DNA from: Eisenbergiella tayi
GTDB taxonomy: Bacteria > Bacillota > Clostridia > Lachnospirales > Lachnospiraceae
Assembly (NCBI RefSeq): GCF_001881565.1
Contig: NZ_MPDJ01000003.1
Location: forward strand, 237,109-301,108
Reading direction: 5' to 3'
Length of the DNA stretch: 64,000 nt
Part shown: positions 27,815 to 36,007 of the stretch, piece by piece
How the letters are laid out: each line of letters starts with the position of its first letter
How positions within the stretch are numbered: position 1 is the stretch's first letter
The notes under the pieces: model-generated
Seen by the model: the letters and a program-made list of their open reading frames with translations, nothing else
Database searches by the model: none
What the model was told of the DNA's origin: nothing
Position numbers and translations under genes: made by a program

Positions 27815-28306
27815 TTAACTTTGTATATATCCTAACTTTTTCAAGAAATCAGCATAGCGAATTTTTTGAACTGGTATCATATGGACAGAATTGACAAAAG
27901 CAATATATTCATTTTCTGTCAGCCATCTATATGCTGCTGTTTCACCTTCTTGAAGTGACACTGTTGTTTTGCCACAATCCGTAATACAAAGAAATTGATA
28001 GTAAATTGTATCATGGGAAATATACCGGCCTATTTCCTCTAATGAAATCGCTGTAATACCCGTTTCTTCAAACAATTCCCGTTTCGCACAAGTAATCTTG
28101 TCCTCACCTTTTAACGCAGAACCACCAGCGGTTGCCTCATAATATCCACCGAAATTTGGTTTGCGGAAATCTCTTTGCATGAGCAAATAATCGCCGTCCG
28201 TATGGCGAACTAAGATTTCACATACCATATGATATAAACCATTGGGTATTGGTTCTCCGCGAACTAAATCTTTATTTGCCAACGAGCCATCTTCCCAACC
28301 TCTCAA
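27815..28306 (-). CDS. NUDIX hydrolase
   Basis: 163 aa. A complete NUDIX box spans about residues 62-84: G-x5-E-x7-RELFEETGI (GGSALKGE, then AKRELFEETG). The text VRGEPIPNGLYHMV at about 15-28 matches NUDIX proteins that usually begin some ten residues earlier. The open frame lacks an ATG here; TTG 28306 is the outermost start and no good ribosome binding site is visible, so the 5' end may be damaged. Probable nucleoside-diphosphate-type substrate, not resolvable. Confidence 0.75.
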   Translation of the reverse strand: MRGWEDGSLANKDLVRGEPIPNGLYHMVCEILVRHTDGDYLLMQRDFRKPNFGGYYEATAGGSALKGEDKITCAKRELFEETGITAISLEEIGRYISHDTIYYQFLCITDCGKTTVSLQEGETAAYRWLTENEYIAFVNSVHMIPVQKIRYADFLKKLGYIQS

Positions 28307-28748
28307 AACTAAAATTTACCATTATTTTATTTTACACATTTTACCATCAAGATGTATATTTTTCTTCTCTCCAATAAGCCTGTATAGCCGCCAAGATAGC
28401 GAAAGCAACAAGTTTTTTCTCTCACATAGTATTGTATTCCCTTATACCCACCTGTATCTTTTTTACCTCCCGACTCCGACACCCTTCCCCGCAGAAGAAT
28501 CTCCTTGTGTCCCTCTCCCTGCCTGGGGCGTCCCGGATTTTCTCCGGCAGGGAGAGGGACACAAGGAGATTCTTCTGCCCACCCACCACCACCCACAGTA
28601 TGCAATGACCCGCTGGACTTTACCGCCATTTTGTTATATACTATTTCTATTCTGAGCGTCAGCAAAGAAAGATGCGGCTAATCCTGCAGCAGCAATGCTT
28701 AAGAAAGCAATGCTGAATAAAAGAACCGGTCCTGACCGGTGAAAATAC
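28307..28748. other. Gene-free stretch with inverted repeat and leader hairpins
   Basis: It carries the 33-bp inverted repeat described separately and, near the SEC-C gene, two small hairpin-forming sequences: AGCAATGCTT..AAGCAATGCT (28691-28714) and ACCGGT CCTG ACCGGT (28725-28740). No coding sequence is supported. Confidence 0.5.
28491..28578. repeat. 33-bp perfect inverted repeat
   Basis: Arms 28491-28523 (starts GCAGAAGAATCTCC) and 28546-28578 (ends GGAGATTCTTCTGC) are exact reverse complements separated by 22 nt. There is no open frame or transposase. It could form a very stable hairpin and may be a MITE-like or dispersed palindromic element. No second copy was noticed in this window. 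Confidence 0.8.
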
Positions 28749-28766
28749 ATGGACGAGGTGATAAAA

Positions 28767-29273
28767 ATGGCATTATTGGAACAATGGAGAGCAATGGCTT
28801 ACTCTGAAACAGCCAACAAAGCAGATCTGCAGAGACTCTGGGCGGTATATTTTGAAAAGGAAAAAGAGATCTACGCCCAGCTTTTAAAGAATCCTGACGA
28901 GGTGGTTACAGGTACCGTAAAGGAACTGGCTGAAAAATATGATGTGGATATCATGACCATGACCGGTTTCCTGGATGGAATCGACGACAGCCTTGTGGAA
29001 TCCAATCCCATTGAAGAAATGGAAGAGGATACCCAGGTTAGCCTTGGATTTGATAAAGCCCTTCTGTATAAAAATATGGTAGCGGCAGGTGCTGACTGGC
29101 TGTATGAGCTGGAAGAGTGGAACGATATCTTTGACGAAGATACGAGGAAGGATCTTTATAAGGAACAGAAATCTTCCACAACTATCGTGAAGGATAAAAA
29201 AGTATATCCCAATGATCCCTGTCCCTGCGGCAGCGGAAAGAAATACAAGAAATGCTGCGGTAAAGGCAAATAA
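28767..29273 (+). CDS. SEC-C metal-binding-domain protein
   Basis: 168 aa from ATG 28767, preferred over ATG 28749 because GAGGTG lies 6 nt before it. Residues up to about 140 are helical and acidic with no recognised domain. The C-terminus is a clear SEC-C zinc-binding motif, [19 protein letters not shown], as found on SecA and many small adaptor-like proteins. It is followed 6 nt later by the C_GCAxxG_C_C protein, so the two share a transcript. Role unknown. Confidence 0.82.
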   Translation: MALLEQWRAMAYSETANKADLQRLWAVYFEKEKEIYAQLLKNPDEVVTGTVKELAEKYDVDIMTMTGFLDGIDDSLVESNPIEEMEEDTQVSLGFDKALLYKNMVAAGADWLYELEEWNDIFDEDTRKDLYKEQKSSTTIVKDKKVYPNDPCPCGSGKKYKKCCGKGK

Positions 29274-29279
29274 GGCGGA

Positions 29280-29750
29280 ATGAAGATGAAAAGCAGGATA
29301 CAGGATGCAGTTAATATGTTTGAATCGGGCTTTAACTGTGCCCAGTCTGTTTTTGTTACCTATGCAGATATCTTCGGAATGGACAGGCAGACGGCATTGA
29401 AGCTTGCCGGGCCAATGGGTGCCGGTGTGGGACGGATGCGTGAAGTATGCGGTACTGTATCGGCTATGGCCATGCTTTCCGGCCTGAAAATGGGCAATAC
29501 GGATCCTGCCGATGAGGAAGCGAAGACCCGTTCCTATGAAATGGTGCGGAAAATGAGCGATGCCTTCCGTGAGAGAAGAGGCAGCATAATCTGCCGTGAG
29601 CTTCTGGGAATGTCTGCCGGAATGCAGCGGGAAGAAAGTGCGAAGCCTTCTGCAAGAACGGCGGAATATTATGCATCCAGGCCCTGCAGCCATCTGGTTG
29701 CGGAAGCGGCCGGGATTGTGGAAGAAATGCTTCTTGAAATGGAAGAATAA
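29280..29750 (+). CDS. C_GCAxxG_C_C family protein
   Basis: 156 aa (a second ATG six bases in is equally possible). The family pattern is visible: FNCAQSVF near residue 18, GPMGAGVGRMREVCGTVSA near 44-62, a Cys in IICRELLG and a C-terminal RPCSHLV. The conserved Cys residues suggest redox or metal binding, and members often occur near redox genes; a specific activity is not known to me. Second gene of the unit, followed by a terminator. Confidence 0.82.
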   Translation: MKMKSRIQDAVNMFESGFNCAQSVFVTYADIFGMDRQTALKLAGPMGAGVGRMREVCGTVSAMAMLSGLKMGNTDPADEEAKTRSYEMVRKMSDAFRERRGSIICRELLGMSAGMQREESAKPSARTAEYYASRPCSHLVAEAAGIVEEMLLEMEE

Positions 29751-29765
29751 GGTTATATGAAGAAG

Positions 29766-29798
29766 AACTCCTGTGCGAAAAGGTACAGGAGTTTTTTA
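29766..29798 (+). terminator. Intrinsic terminator
   Basis: AACTCCTGT at 29766-29774 pairs with ACAGGAGTT at 29785-29793, followed by a run of T. It ends the SEC-C/C_GCAxxG_C_C unit. Confidence 0.88.
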
Positions 29799-29840
29799 TT
29801 TTTGGAAAAATCAGAGGGTAAAATCAGCAGCAGGAAGAGC

Positions 29841-29897
29841 TTGACAATTCTATTTTACTGTAATAGAATGAATGAAAGACATTCTACTGCAGTAGAA
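29841..29897 (+). promoter_or_regulatory. Promoter with overlapping palindromic operators upstream of the S8 peptidase
   Basis: TTGACA (29841-29846), 17 nt, TAGAAT (29864-29869): near-consensus sigma-A promoter. ATTCTATT/AATAGAAT dyad arms lie within the spacer and -10. A perfect 16-bp palindrome TTCTACTGCAGTAGAA is at 29882-29897 near the expected start of transcription. Both share a TACTG core, as expected for one repressor binding twice (BlaI/MecI/CopY- or MarR-type would fit). The repressor is not encoded nearby. Confidence 0.7.
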
Positions 29898-29937
29898 CAA
29901 AAAACAACAGGGAAGCTCCTTCCAGCCTTCCTGATTT

Positions 29938-29959
29938 GTATACGGCTTCAGCCGTATAC
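29938..29959 (+). promoter_or_regulatory. Leader hairpin before the S8 peptidase
   Basis: Perfect 9-bp stem GTATACGGC/GCCGTATAC around a TTCA tetraloop, about 19 nt before the ribosome binding site at 29977-29982. No T-run follows, so it is a 5' UTR structure rather than a terminator. Confidence 0.55.
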
Positions 29960-29988
29960 GTGCGCAAAAAGCACAGATAGGAGCAAAA

Positions 29989-31275
29989 ATGAAACGATAC
30001 CTGATGATTATTATGCTGGTTATTATGGTGACATTCTGTATTTCCTGCGGAAAAGAGCCGGGAAATACCGCATCGGATAAGGAAGAGTTTACGGACAGCC
30101 TGACGGAAACAGGAAGCGGCCTTGCCCGCCAGGTGGGGCCTTCGGAGGAGATTCGGATATACCGGGGAGAGGAATATATTTCTCTGAAGGAAGATATGGC
30201 GGATATCCGCTGGTATGACTGCAGAAATATGGACAAAAAGGAGAAGGCGCTTCTGGAGGGTTGTGTTCCCAATATTACCTTTAACGAAGAGACGGTTTTC
30301 CCGGAAGAAATGTCGGATACCTTTCCTGCCAAAGAATATCTGGAAGCAGGGAAAAAGCCCGGACTGGGTGTGGAAGCCCTGCATGAACAGGGGATCACGG
30401 GAAAGGGCGTATCTATCGCGGTGATCGATCAGGTCCTTTATACCGGACATCCGGAATATGCGTCCAAGCTGGCTCTTTATGAAGAAATGCATGTCACACC
30501 GAATCAGACGGGTTCCATGCATGCTGCCGCGCTTGCTTCTCTGTCTGTGGGAGACAGCTGCGGTGTGGCTCCGGATGCGAAGCTGTACTTCTGGGGATTG
30601 GATAATGTGTTAAGCTGGAAAGAGGACGGGGAAAATAATCTTGCATGGGAGGAATATGCCCGCGTGATTGACCGGATTATTGAGGTGAACAAGACATTGC
30701 CTGAAAACGATAAAATACGGGTGATTGCCATAGCCAGAGGCTATGATTTTACCGGAGATGAGGAAGAGGATAAACGGCTGCAGGTGATGCTTGACGCTGT
30801 GGAGAGGGCCAAAAAGGAAGGGATATTTGTGCTTACCACTTCCACGGAACAGAATTACGATTTCTTTTCCGATTATCAGACAGAAGCGCCCTTTGCGGGG
30901 CTGGGGAAAATAGATCCCGCTGCTGATCCGGATTCTGTTGATAATTACACGCTGGGTGCCTGGCAGTGGTCCAGCCCGGATATGTTTGCCAATTCCCTTC
31001 TGGTTCCCATGGACGGACGTACCACAGCGGATATGTCAGGAGATACATATGTTTATTATGCCGATGGAGGCTGGAGCTGGACTGTGCCTTATGTGGCAGG
31101 AGTTTATGCACTTTGCTGCCAGGTCAGGCCGGATATGACCCCGGAGGAGTTTTACCATGCGGCTATGGAGACATCCACGGAAATTACCCGCATGCAGCCG
31201 GGAGGCAGTCAAAGCTGCACCTTTCATGTTATCAATCCTCAGGCCCTTATTTCCTGTTTGCAGGAAGAACGCTGA
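29989..31275 (+). CDS. Divergent S8 (subtilisin-like) peptidase, probable lipoprotein
   Basis: 428 aa. A signal peptide ends at ISC (Cys20), an imperfect lipobox suggesting surface anchoring. The catalytic triad is present in altered settings: Asp about D147 in VSIAVIDQVLYTGHP, His about H178 in TGSMHAAALAS (the usual HGTHV is lost), Ser about S363 in GWSWTVPYVAG (in place of GTSMAAPHVAG). The SCGVAPDAKLYFWG segment also matches the fold. There is no obvious pro-domain of the usual kind, but about 120 residues precede the core. Activity is plausible, not certain. Confidence 0.78.
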   Translation: MKRYLMIIMLVIMVTFCISCGKEPGNTASDKEEFTDSLTETGSGLARQVGPSEEIRIYRGEEYISLKEDMADIRWYDCRNMDKKEKALLEGCVPNITFNEETVFPEEMSDTFPAKEYLEAGKKPGLGVEALHEQGITGKGVSIAVIDQVLYTGHPEYASKLALYEEMHVTPNQTGSMHAAALASLSVGDSCGVAPDAKLYFWGLDNVLSWKEDGENNLAWEEYARVIDRIIEVNKTLPENDKIRVIAIARGYDFTGDEEEDKRLQVMLDAVERAKKEGIFVLTTSTEQNYDFFSDYQTEAPFAGLGKIDPAADPDSVDNYTLGAWQWSSPDMFANSLLVPMDGRTTADMSGDTYVYYADGGWSWTVPYVAGVYALCCQVRPDMTPEEFYHAAMETSTEITRMQPGGSQSCTFHVINPQALISCLQEER

Positions 31276-31601
31276 CAGAATTTTTGCGATACGCCCCGTT
31301 GGAATATCTGACGGGGCTTTTTTGTGCGTAAAAAAGAGAAGTAAGAGGAAGCGCTCGCTCAGGTATACCGGAAAAGAGCGGAACGGAGCGCTTTCCGTCC
31401 ATATCTGCGTACATCATTCTTAATAAATATAAAAATATTGTGCGCATGGAAACATTATTTCAAAGGGAAGATAAAATCTTGTGAGTTGTTTTCCTTTCCA
31501 GGTATTGATACTATTAGAGATAATACGGAAGTATTGCGCCGATACCGCGGCTGGAGGGCGGCGAAGACAGAGAATTTTTGATAAAGGAGGAAAGGATTCC
31601 T
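31276..31601. other. Intergenic region with terminator and GH1 promoter region
   Basis: Besides the terminator (31293-31323), it has a pair of inverted GAAGCGCTC-type words, GGAAGCGCTC at 31347-31356 and GAGCGCTTTCC at 31386-31396, resembling LacI-family or cre operator halves. A weak promoter candidate is TTGTTT 31486-31491, 17 nt, TACTAT 31509-31514. Confidence 0.4.
31293..31323 (+). terminator. Intrinsic terminator of the S8 peptidase gene
   Basis: GCCCCGT at 31293-31299 pairs with ACGGGGC at 31311-31317, followed by six T residues. Confidence 0.88.
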
Positions 31602-32963
31602 ATGGAAAAGATAAGGTTTCCTAAAGATTTTATATTTGGCACGGCCACCAGTGCCGCCCAGTTGGAGGGTGCGGCCGGGGAGGATGGCAGGGGGCTGTCG
31701 ATCTGGGATGCCTTTTCCCGGATACCAGGCAGTATAGCGGATGGTTCCACCCCGGAAAACGCCTGTGACATGTATCACAGGTATGAGGAGGATCTGGATT
31801 TGGCGAAGCGGATGAATCTGGACAGCTTCCGTTTTTCCTTTTCCTGGTCAAGAATCCTGCCGGAGGGGAAAGGTAAGGTCAGCCAGAAGGGAATTGATTT
31901 CTATAAAAGACTCATAGACGGGATGCGGAAAAGGGATTTGATTCCCAACGCCACCATTTACCACTGGGATCTGCCCTATGAGCTGGAACGGCTGGGCGGG
32001 TGGCTTAACAGGGATGTGGTGGACTGGTATGGAGAATATGCATCAATATTGTACCGGGAATTCGGGGATACGGTTCCGCTCTGGGCAACCGTCAATGAAC
32101 CGATTGCAACCTATGTGGGGTATGCACTGGGCGGTTTTGCGCCGGGCTTTAAGCTGGAAAAATACGGAAGGCAGGCAAACCACCATATTCTTCTTGCCCA
32201 TGGGGAGGGGATCAGACGTTTCCGGCAGGAAAATCTGAAGGACAGCAAGGCCGGCATAGTCGTGGATGTATGGCAGCATTATCCCCTGCGCCCGGAAAAT
32301 GAAAAAGACTGTGAAATAGCCCGTCTTGAAAATGAAAAGACATTCCGCTCCTACTTAAACCCCATATTCAAGGGCTGCTACCGCCAGGAACTGCTGCGGT
32401 ATATGGAAGAAAAGGACTGCATGCCTGTCATAAAAGACGGAGATATGGAACGGATACACCAGCCTCTGGACTTTTTCGGGCTGAACTGCTACAACCGAGT
32501 GCTGGACTGTGCGGAACCGGAGTCGGTGCCGGATCGGAAGAAAAATGGCGGGAATTTCATGGAAAATGGAATGGAGTTTTACCCGAAAGCCGTTTATGAA
32601 GCCGTGAAAATGCTGAAAAAGGATTATCAGCTTACAATTCCTATATACATAACGGAAAACGGCACCTGCAACTGCAATGAAAGGGTGCAGGAAGACGGAC
32701 GCATCCGGGATGAGCAGCGGATCGAATATATCCGGGGTAACCTGTACTGGATTGCGAAAGCCATCGAGGAGGGTGCGGATATCAGGGGATATTATGTCTG
32801 GTCGCTGCTGGATAACTGGGAGTGGTGCGCCGGCTTTGAAAGCCGGTTCGGGCTGGTGCATGTGGATTTTGACACTCAGAAGAGAACGGTAAAGGACAGC
32901 GGCAGATGGTATGCCGGGGTTGCCGGTTCCGGAGAACTGGACTGGAAAGAGGGAGGATTATGA
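31602..32963 (+). CDS. GH1 beta-glucosidase/6-phospho-beta-glucosidase family enzyme
   Basis: 453 aa from ATG 31602 (AAAGGAGGAAAGG upstream). A full-length GH1 TIM barrel: N-terminal FIFGTATSAAQLEG, acid/base Glu about E166 (TVNEP), nucleophile Glu about E352 (YITENGT), and the aglycone/glycone region YYVWSLLDNWEWCAGFESRFG-type text near 398-417. The glycone-site Trp-Glu pair after DNWEW favours plain beta-glucosidase over the phospho form. No signal peptide, so it acts in the cytoplasm. It overlaps the next gene, forming a four-gene hydrolase operon. Confidence 0.92.
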   Translation: MEKIRFPKDFIFGTATSAAQLEGAAGEDGRGLSIWDAFSRIPGSIADGSTPENACDMYHRYEEDLDLAKRMNLDSFRFSFSWSRILPEGKGKVSQKGIDFYKRLIDGMRKRDLIPNATIYHWDLPYELERLGGWLNRDVVDWYGEYASILYREFGDTVPLWATVNEPIATYVGYALGGFAPGFKLEKYGRQANHHILLAHGEGIRRFRQENLKDSKAGIVVDVWQHYPLRPENEKDCEIARLENEKTFRSYLNPIFKGCYRQELLRYMEEKDCMPVIKDGDMERIHQPLDFFGLNCYNRVLDCAEPESVPDRKKNGGNFMENGMEFYPKAVYEAVKMLKKDYQLTIPIYITENGTCNCNERVQEDGRIRDEQRIEYIRGNLYWIAKAIEEGADIRGYYVWSLLDNWEWCAGFESRFGLVHVDFDTQKRTVKDSGRWYAGVAGSGELDWKEGGL

Positions 32964-35900
32964 TGAGAATTGAGGACAGAGAGCAGCTTTTTGAAAACCC
33001 TGCGGGCGAATACAGGGGAAGGCCGTTCTGGGCATGGAACGGAAAACTGACGGAGGAGGAGCTGCTGCGTCAGATCGATATTTTCGGGCAGATGGGTTTC
33101 AGCGGGTTTTTCATGCATTCCAGAACCGGGCTGGAGACGGAATATCTGGGGGAGGAATGGTTCCGCCTGATAAACCGCTGTGCAGATTATGCGGCGGAGA
33201 AAGGAATGGAGGCCTGGCTGTATGATGAGGATCGGTGGCCCTCGGGATCGGCGGGAGGTATGGTGACAAAAACGGAAGAATACCGGGCTTCTTTCCTGGA
33301 AATGAGAGAGTATACCGCACAGGAGTGGGCGGAATATCCGGGGACGGAGAAGGATGTCGCTTCCTTTGCCATAGTATTTGAAGAGGGGGATATGCGGAAG
33401 GTACGCCCTTTGAAGCTAAAAGAGCTTCCGGAAAAAGGAGAGACTGCGGTTGTTTTTGGAATCATCCGGGCGGAGTGCAGCGATAATTATAACGAATTCA
33501 CCTATGTGGATACGATGAGCAGACCCGCCGTGGAGCAATATATTCGGCTGACCCATGAACGCTACGCCCGGGAATGCGGGACACGGCTGGGAGAAAGCAT
33601 TCCCGGCATTTTTACGGATGAGCCCCACAGAGGCCCCCTTTTCTCCGTGTTTTCCGGCGGAAAAGAAACGGCGGTGCCTTATACCCCCACCCTGTTTGCT
33701 GAATTTAAGAAGCGTTTCGGATATGACTTAAAGGAAAGACTCCCGGAGCTCTTTTTCCGGTATGCAGGGGAGGAACTGTCGGCAGCGTCCAGAGATTACA
33801 TCGAATTATGCCAGGAACTGTTTCTTGAAAATTTTGCGCAGCCAATCCAGAACTGGTGCCATGAGAATAAGCTGCTGTTTACCGGCCATGTCCTCCATGA
33901 AGACAGCCTGACGGCCCAGACCGTGATGCAGGGCTCCCTGATGCGCTTCTATGAATATATGGATTATCCGGGAGTGGATGTTCTGACCGAGAAAAACGAT
34001 AACTGGTGGATTGTAAAGCAGATAGCTTCTGTGGCGAGGCAGCTGGATAAAAAATGGGTGCTTTCCGAGCTGTACGGGTGCACCGGCTGGCAGATGGATC
34101 TGGAGGATTATAAGCAGGTCGGCGACTGGCAGGCGCTGTTCGGCATCAACCTTCGCTGCCCCCATCTTTCCTGGTATACGATGAAAGGGGAGGCTAAACG
34201 GGATTATCCCGCCAGCATCTTTTTCCAGAGCGCATGGTATCCGGAATACCGGAACCTGGAAGATTATTTTTCCAGGATCAATGTGCTTATGGCCGATGCG
34301 GATCCGGTCTGCGGCGTCCTGGTGATCAATCCCATAGAGAGTGTATGGGCGCGTTCCCGCAGCGGGGCTTTCCGCGGCCTGGAATCTGTCCGGGAGGGCA
34401 TCAACCGGCTGGAAGAAAGATATCGGGATACCTTCCGGATCCTGACGGACAATCATATTGATTTTGATTATGGCGAAGAAGATATTCTCGCCCGGCATGG
34501 GAGCGTGCGGGACGGCTTGCTCTGTGTGGGAAAATGTGCCTATCACACGGTGCTTGTGGCAGGAATGGAGACGATGCGCACCACCACCTGGGAACTGCTT
34601 GAGGAATACCGGAAACAGGGCGGCAGGCTTGTTTTCGCCGGAGAGGCCCCCGGTTATGTGGATGTGCAGCCCACCGAAAAGGTGCGGGAACTGGCCCGGC
34701 GTGCACTGCAGATCCCTTTTGAAAAAGAAAAAATCGTGAGCAGCTGTTCTGCACAGCAGATAAAACTGACAGGAAAAAATGCTTCCGGGGTTGCCGTACA
34801 GATGAGGAAAACCGGACAGGAAACATTAATCTTTCTGCTGAATATGGATCGGGATCATGCCGCGGGTAAAGTAACGCTGTCTCTGGAAGAAGACGGTTAT
34901 CCGGAGCTTTGGGATGCAATGAGCGGAAAAATATCTGCCTGTGTCTTCAGGAAGAAGGACGGCAGAATGGAAATCCCCCTTACCTTCGCCGCAGGGGAAG
35001 AGAAGCTCCTTGTAATCACCGCTCAATGCCGGCCGTGCCCCAAACCGGAAAAACACAGCTGGGAGAAAATATCCTGCCTTCCGGAGGAATATGAGTATCA
35101 GCTGTCGGAAGAAAACATATGTGTGCTGGATATGGTGCGGGTGACGCTGGAGGATGGAAGAGGGCTGCCCTGCCGTGAGGTGCTGAAGGCAGACAGGGAG
35201 CTGCGTGATATCCTGGGAATCCCCTGGCGCGGCGGAGAGATGCTGCAGCCCTGGTATGAGGAGAAGAAAAACGGGATACCTGCGGAGCCGTTGTCTGTGA
35301 TTGCCATGGAATACCGCTTCGAAGCGGAAGCGGTTCCCCGGGAATGCTCTCTCGTCCTGGAGGATTTGGAGCATGTGACGGGCATTTCATTGGGAGAGAC
35401 GGAGATTCCTTTGAAGGCGGAGGGTAAGTGGCTGGACACCTGTTTTGACAGAATCAGCCTGCCGTCCGGCTGTATCCGTGAGGGCGTCAATAGCCTGAGA
35501 ATTACGTATGCTTATTATAAAACCTGCGGAATAGAGGCGGTTTACCTTCTGGGGAATTTTGGCGTGAGGCTGGACGGCGGAAAGAAAAAGGCCGTGCTGA
35601 CCGAACTTCCCAAAAGACTGAAAGCAGGGGATATCACGGCTCAGGGACTTCCTTTTTATTCCGGCCGAATCCGTTATTTCCTGCCGGATTTGGAGAAAGG
35701 GCTTTATAAAATCCGGGTCGCAGGAACGAATGCAGCCTGTGTCAGAGTGATCGGCAGGGAAGATGCTTTGATTATGCAGGCGCCCTATGAAGCCGTGAGC
35801 GAAGACACGCAGGCCATCGAGCTGGTCTTCGGCAGAAGAAATACCTTCGGGCCGCTCCATCAATGGCCGGCAGTGGATGCCGCTTACGGCCCCGGAAATT

Positions 35901-36007
35901 TTGTAACAGAAGGCAGGGCCTTCAGGGATTCCTATGTGCTGATTAAGCAGGGACTTCTGAAGGAGCCGGTTATCCGAAAGGAAAGAAAGGAAGCCGCAGA
36001 TGAATGA
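32960..36007 (+). CDS. Large glycoside hydrolase, GH106-like
   Basis: About 1015 aa from ATG 32960 (or 32963), overlapping the GH1 stop; GGGAGG is just upstream. The N-terminal TIM-barrel text, RPFWAWNGKLTEEELLRQI, then GFFMHSRTGLETEYLGEEW and AWLYDEDRWPSGSAGG, is typical of large bacterial glycosyl hydrolases often annotated with GH106 alpha-L-rhamnosidases. Candidate acidic residues are in GIFTDEPHRG and LSELYGCTGW. C-terminal beta domains follow from about residue 650. No signal peptide. Family placement is tentative; its partners are GH78-like enzymes. Confidence 0.7.
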   Translation: MMRIEDREQLFENPAGEYRGRPFWAWNGKLTEEELLRQIDIFGQMGFSGFFMHSRTGLETEYLGEEWFRLINRCADYAAEKGMEAWLYDEDRWPSGSAGGMVTKTEEYRASFLEMREYTAQEWAEYPGTEKDVASFAIVFEEGDMRKVRPLKLKELPEKGETAVVFGIIRAECSDNYNEFTYVDTMSRPAVEQYIRLTHERYARECGTRLGESIPGIFTDEPHRGPLFSVFSGGKETAVPYTPTLFAEFKKRFGYDLKERLPELFFRYAGEELSAASRDYIELCQELFLENFAQPIQNWCHENKLLFTGHVLHEDSLTAQTVMQGSLMRFYEYMDYPGVDVLTEKNDNWWIVKQIASVARQLDKKWVLSELYGCTGWQMDLEDYKQVGDWQALFGINLRCPHLSWYTMKGEAKRDYPASIFFQSAWYPEYRNLEDYFSRINVLMADADPVCGVLVINPIESVWARSRSGAFRGLESVREGINRLEERYRDTFRILTDNHIDFDYGEEDILARHGSVRDGLLCVGKCAYHTVLVAGMETMRTTTWELLEEYRKQGGRLVFAGEAPGYVDVQPTEKVRELARRALQIPFEKEKIVSSCSAQQIKLTGKNASGVAVQMRKTGQETLIFLLNMDRDHAAGKVTLSLEEDGYPELWDAMSGKISACVFRKKDGRMEIPLTFAAGEEKLLVITAQCRPCPKPEKHSWEKISCLPEEYEYQLSEENICVLDMVRVTLEDGRGLPCREVLKADRELRDILGIPWRGGEMLQPWYEEKKNGIPAEPLSVIAMEYRFEAEAVPRECSLVLEDLEHVTGISLGETEIPLKAEGKWLDTCFDRISLPSGCIREGVNSLRITYAYYKTCGIEAVYLLGNFGVRLDGGKKKAVLTELPKRLKAGDITAQGLPFYSGRIRYFLPDLEKGLYKIRVAGTNAACVRVIGREDALIMQAPYEAVSEDTQAIELVFGRRNTFGPLHQWPAVDAAYGPGNFVTEGRAFRDSYVLIKQGLLKEPVIRKERKEAADE

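Noticed and set aside
28491..28578. Intrinsic terminator
   Set aside because: The arms are far longer than a terminator stem and no T-run follows on either strand.
29757..30080. Small protein after the C_GCAxxG_C_C gene
   Set aside because: The frame runs through a terminator and the S8 promoter and overlaps the peptidase start.
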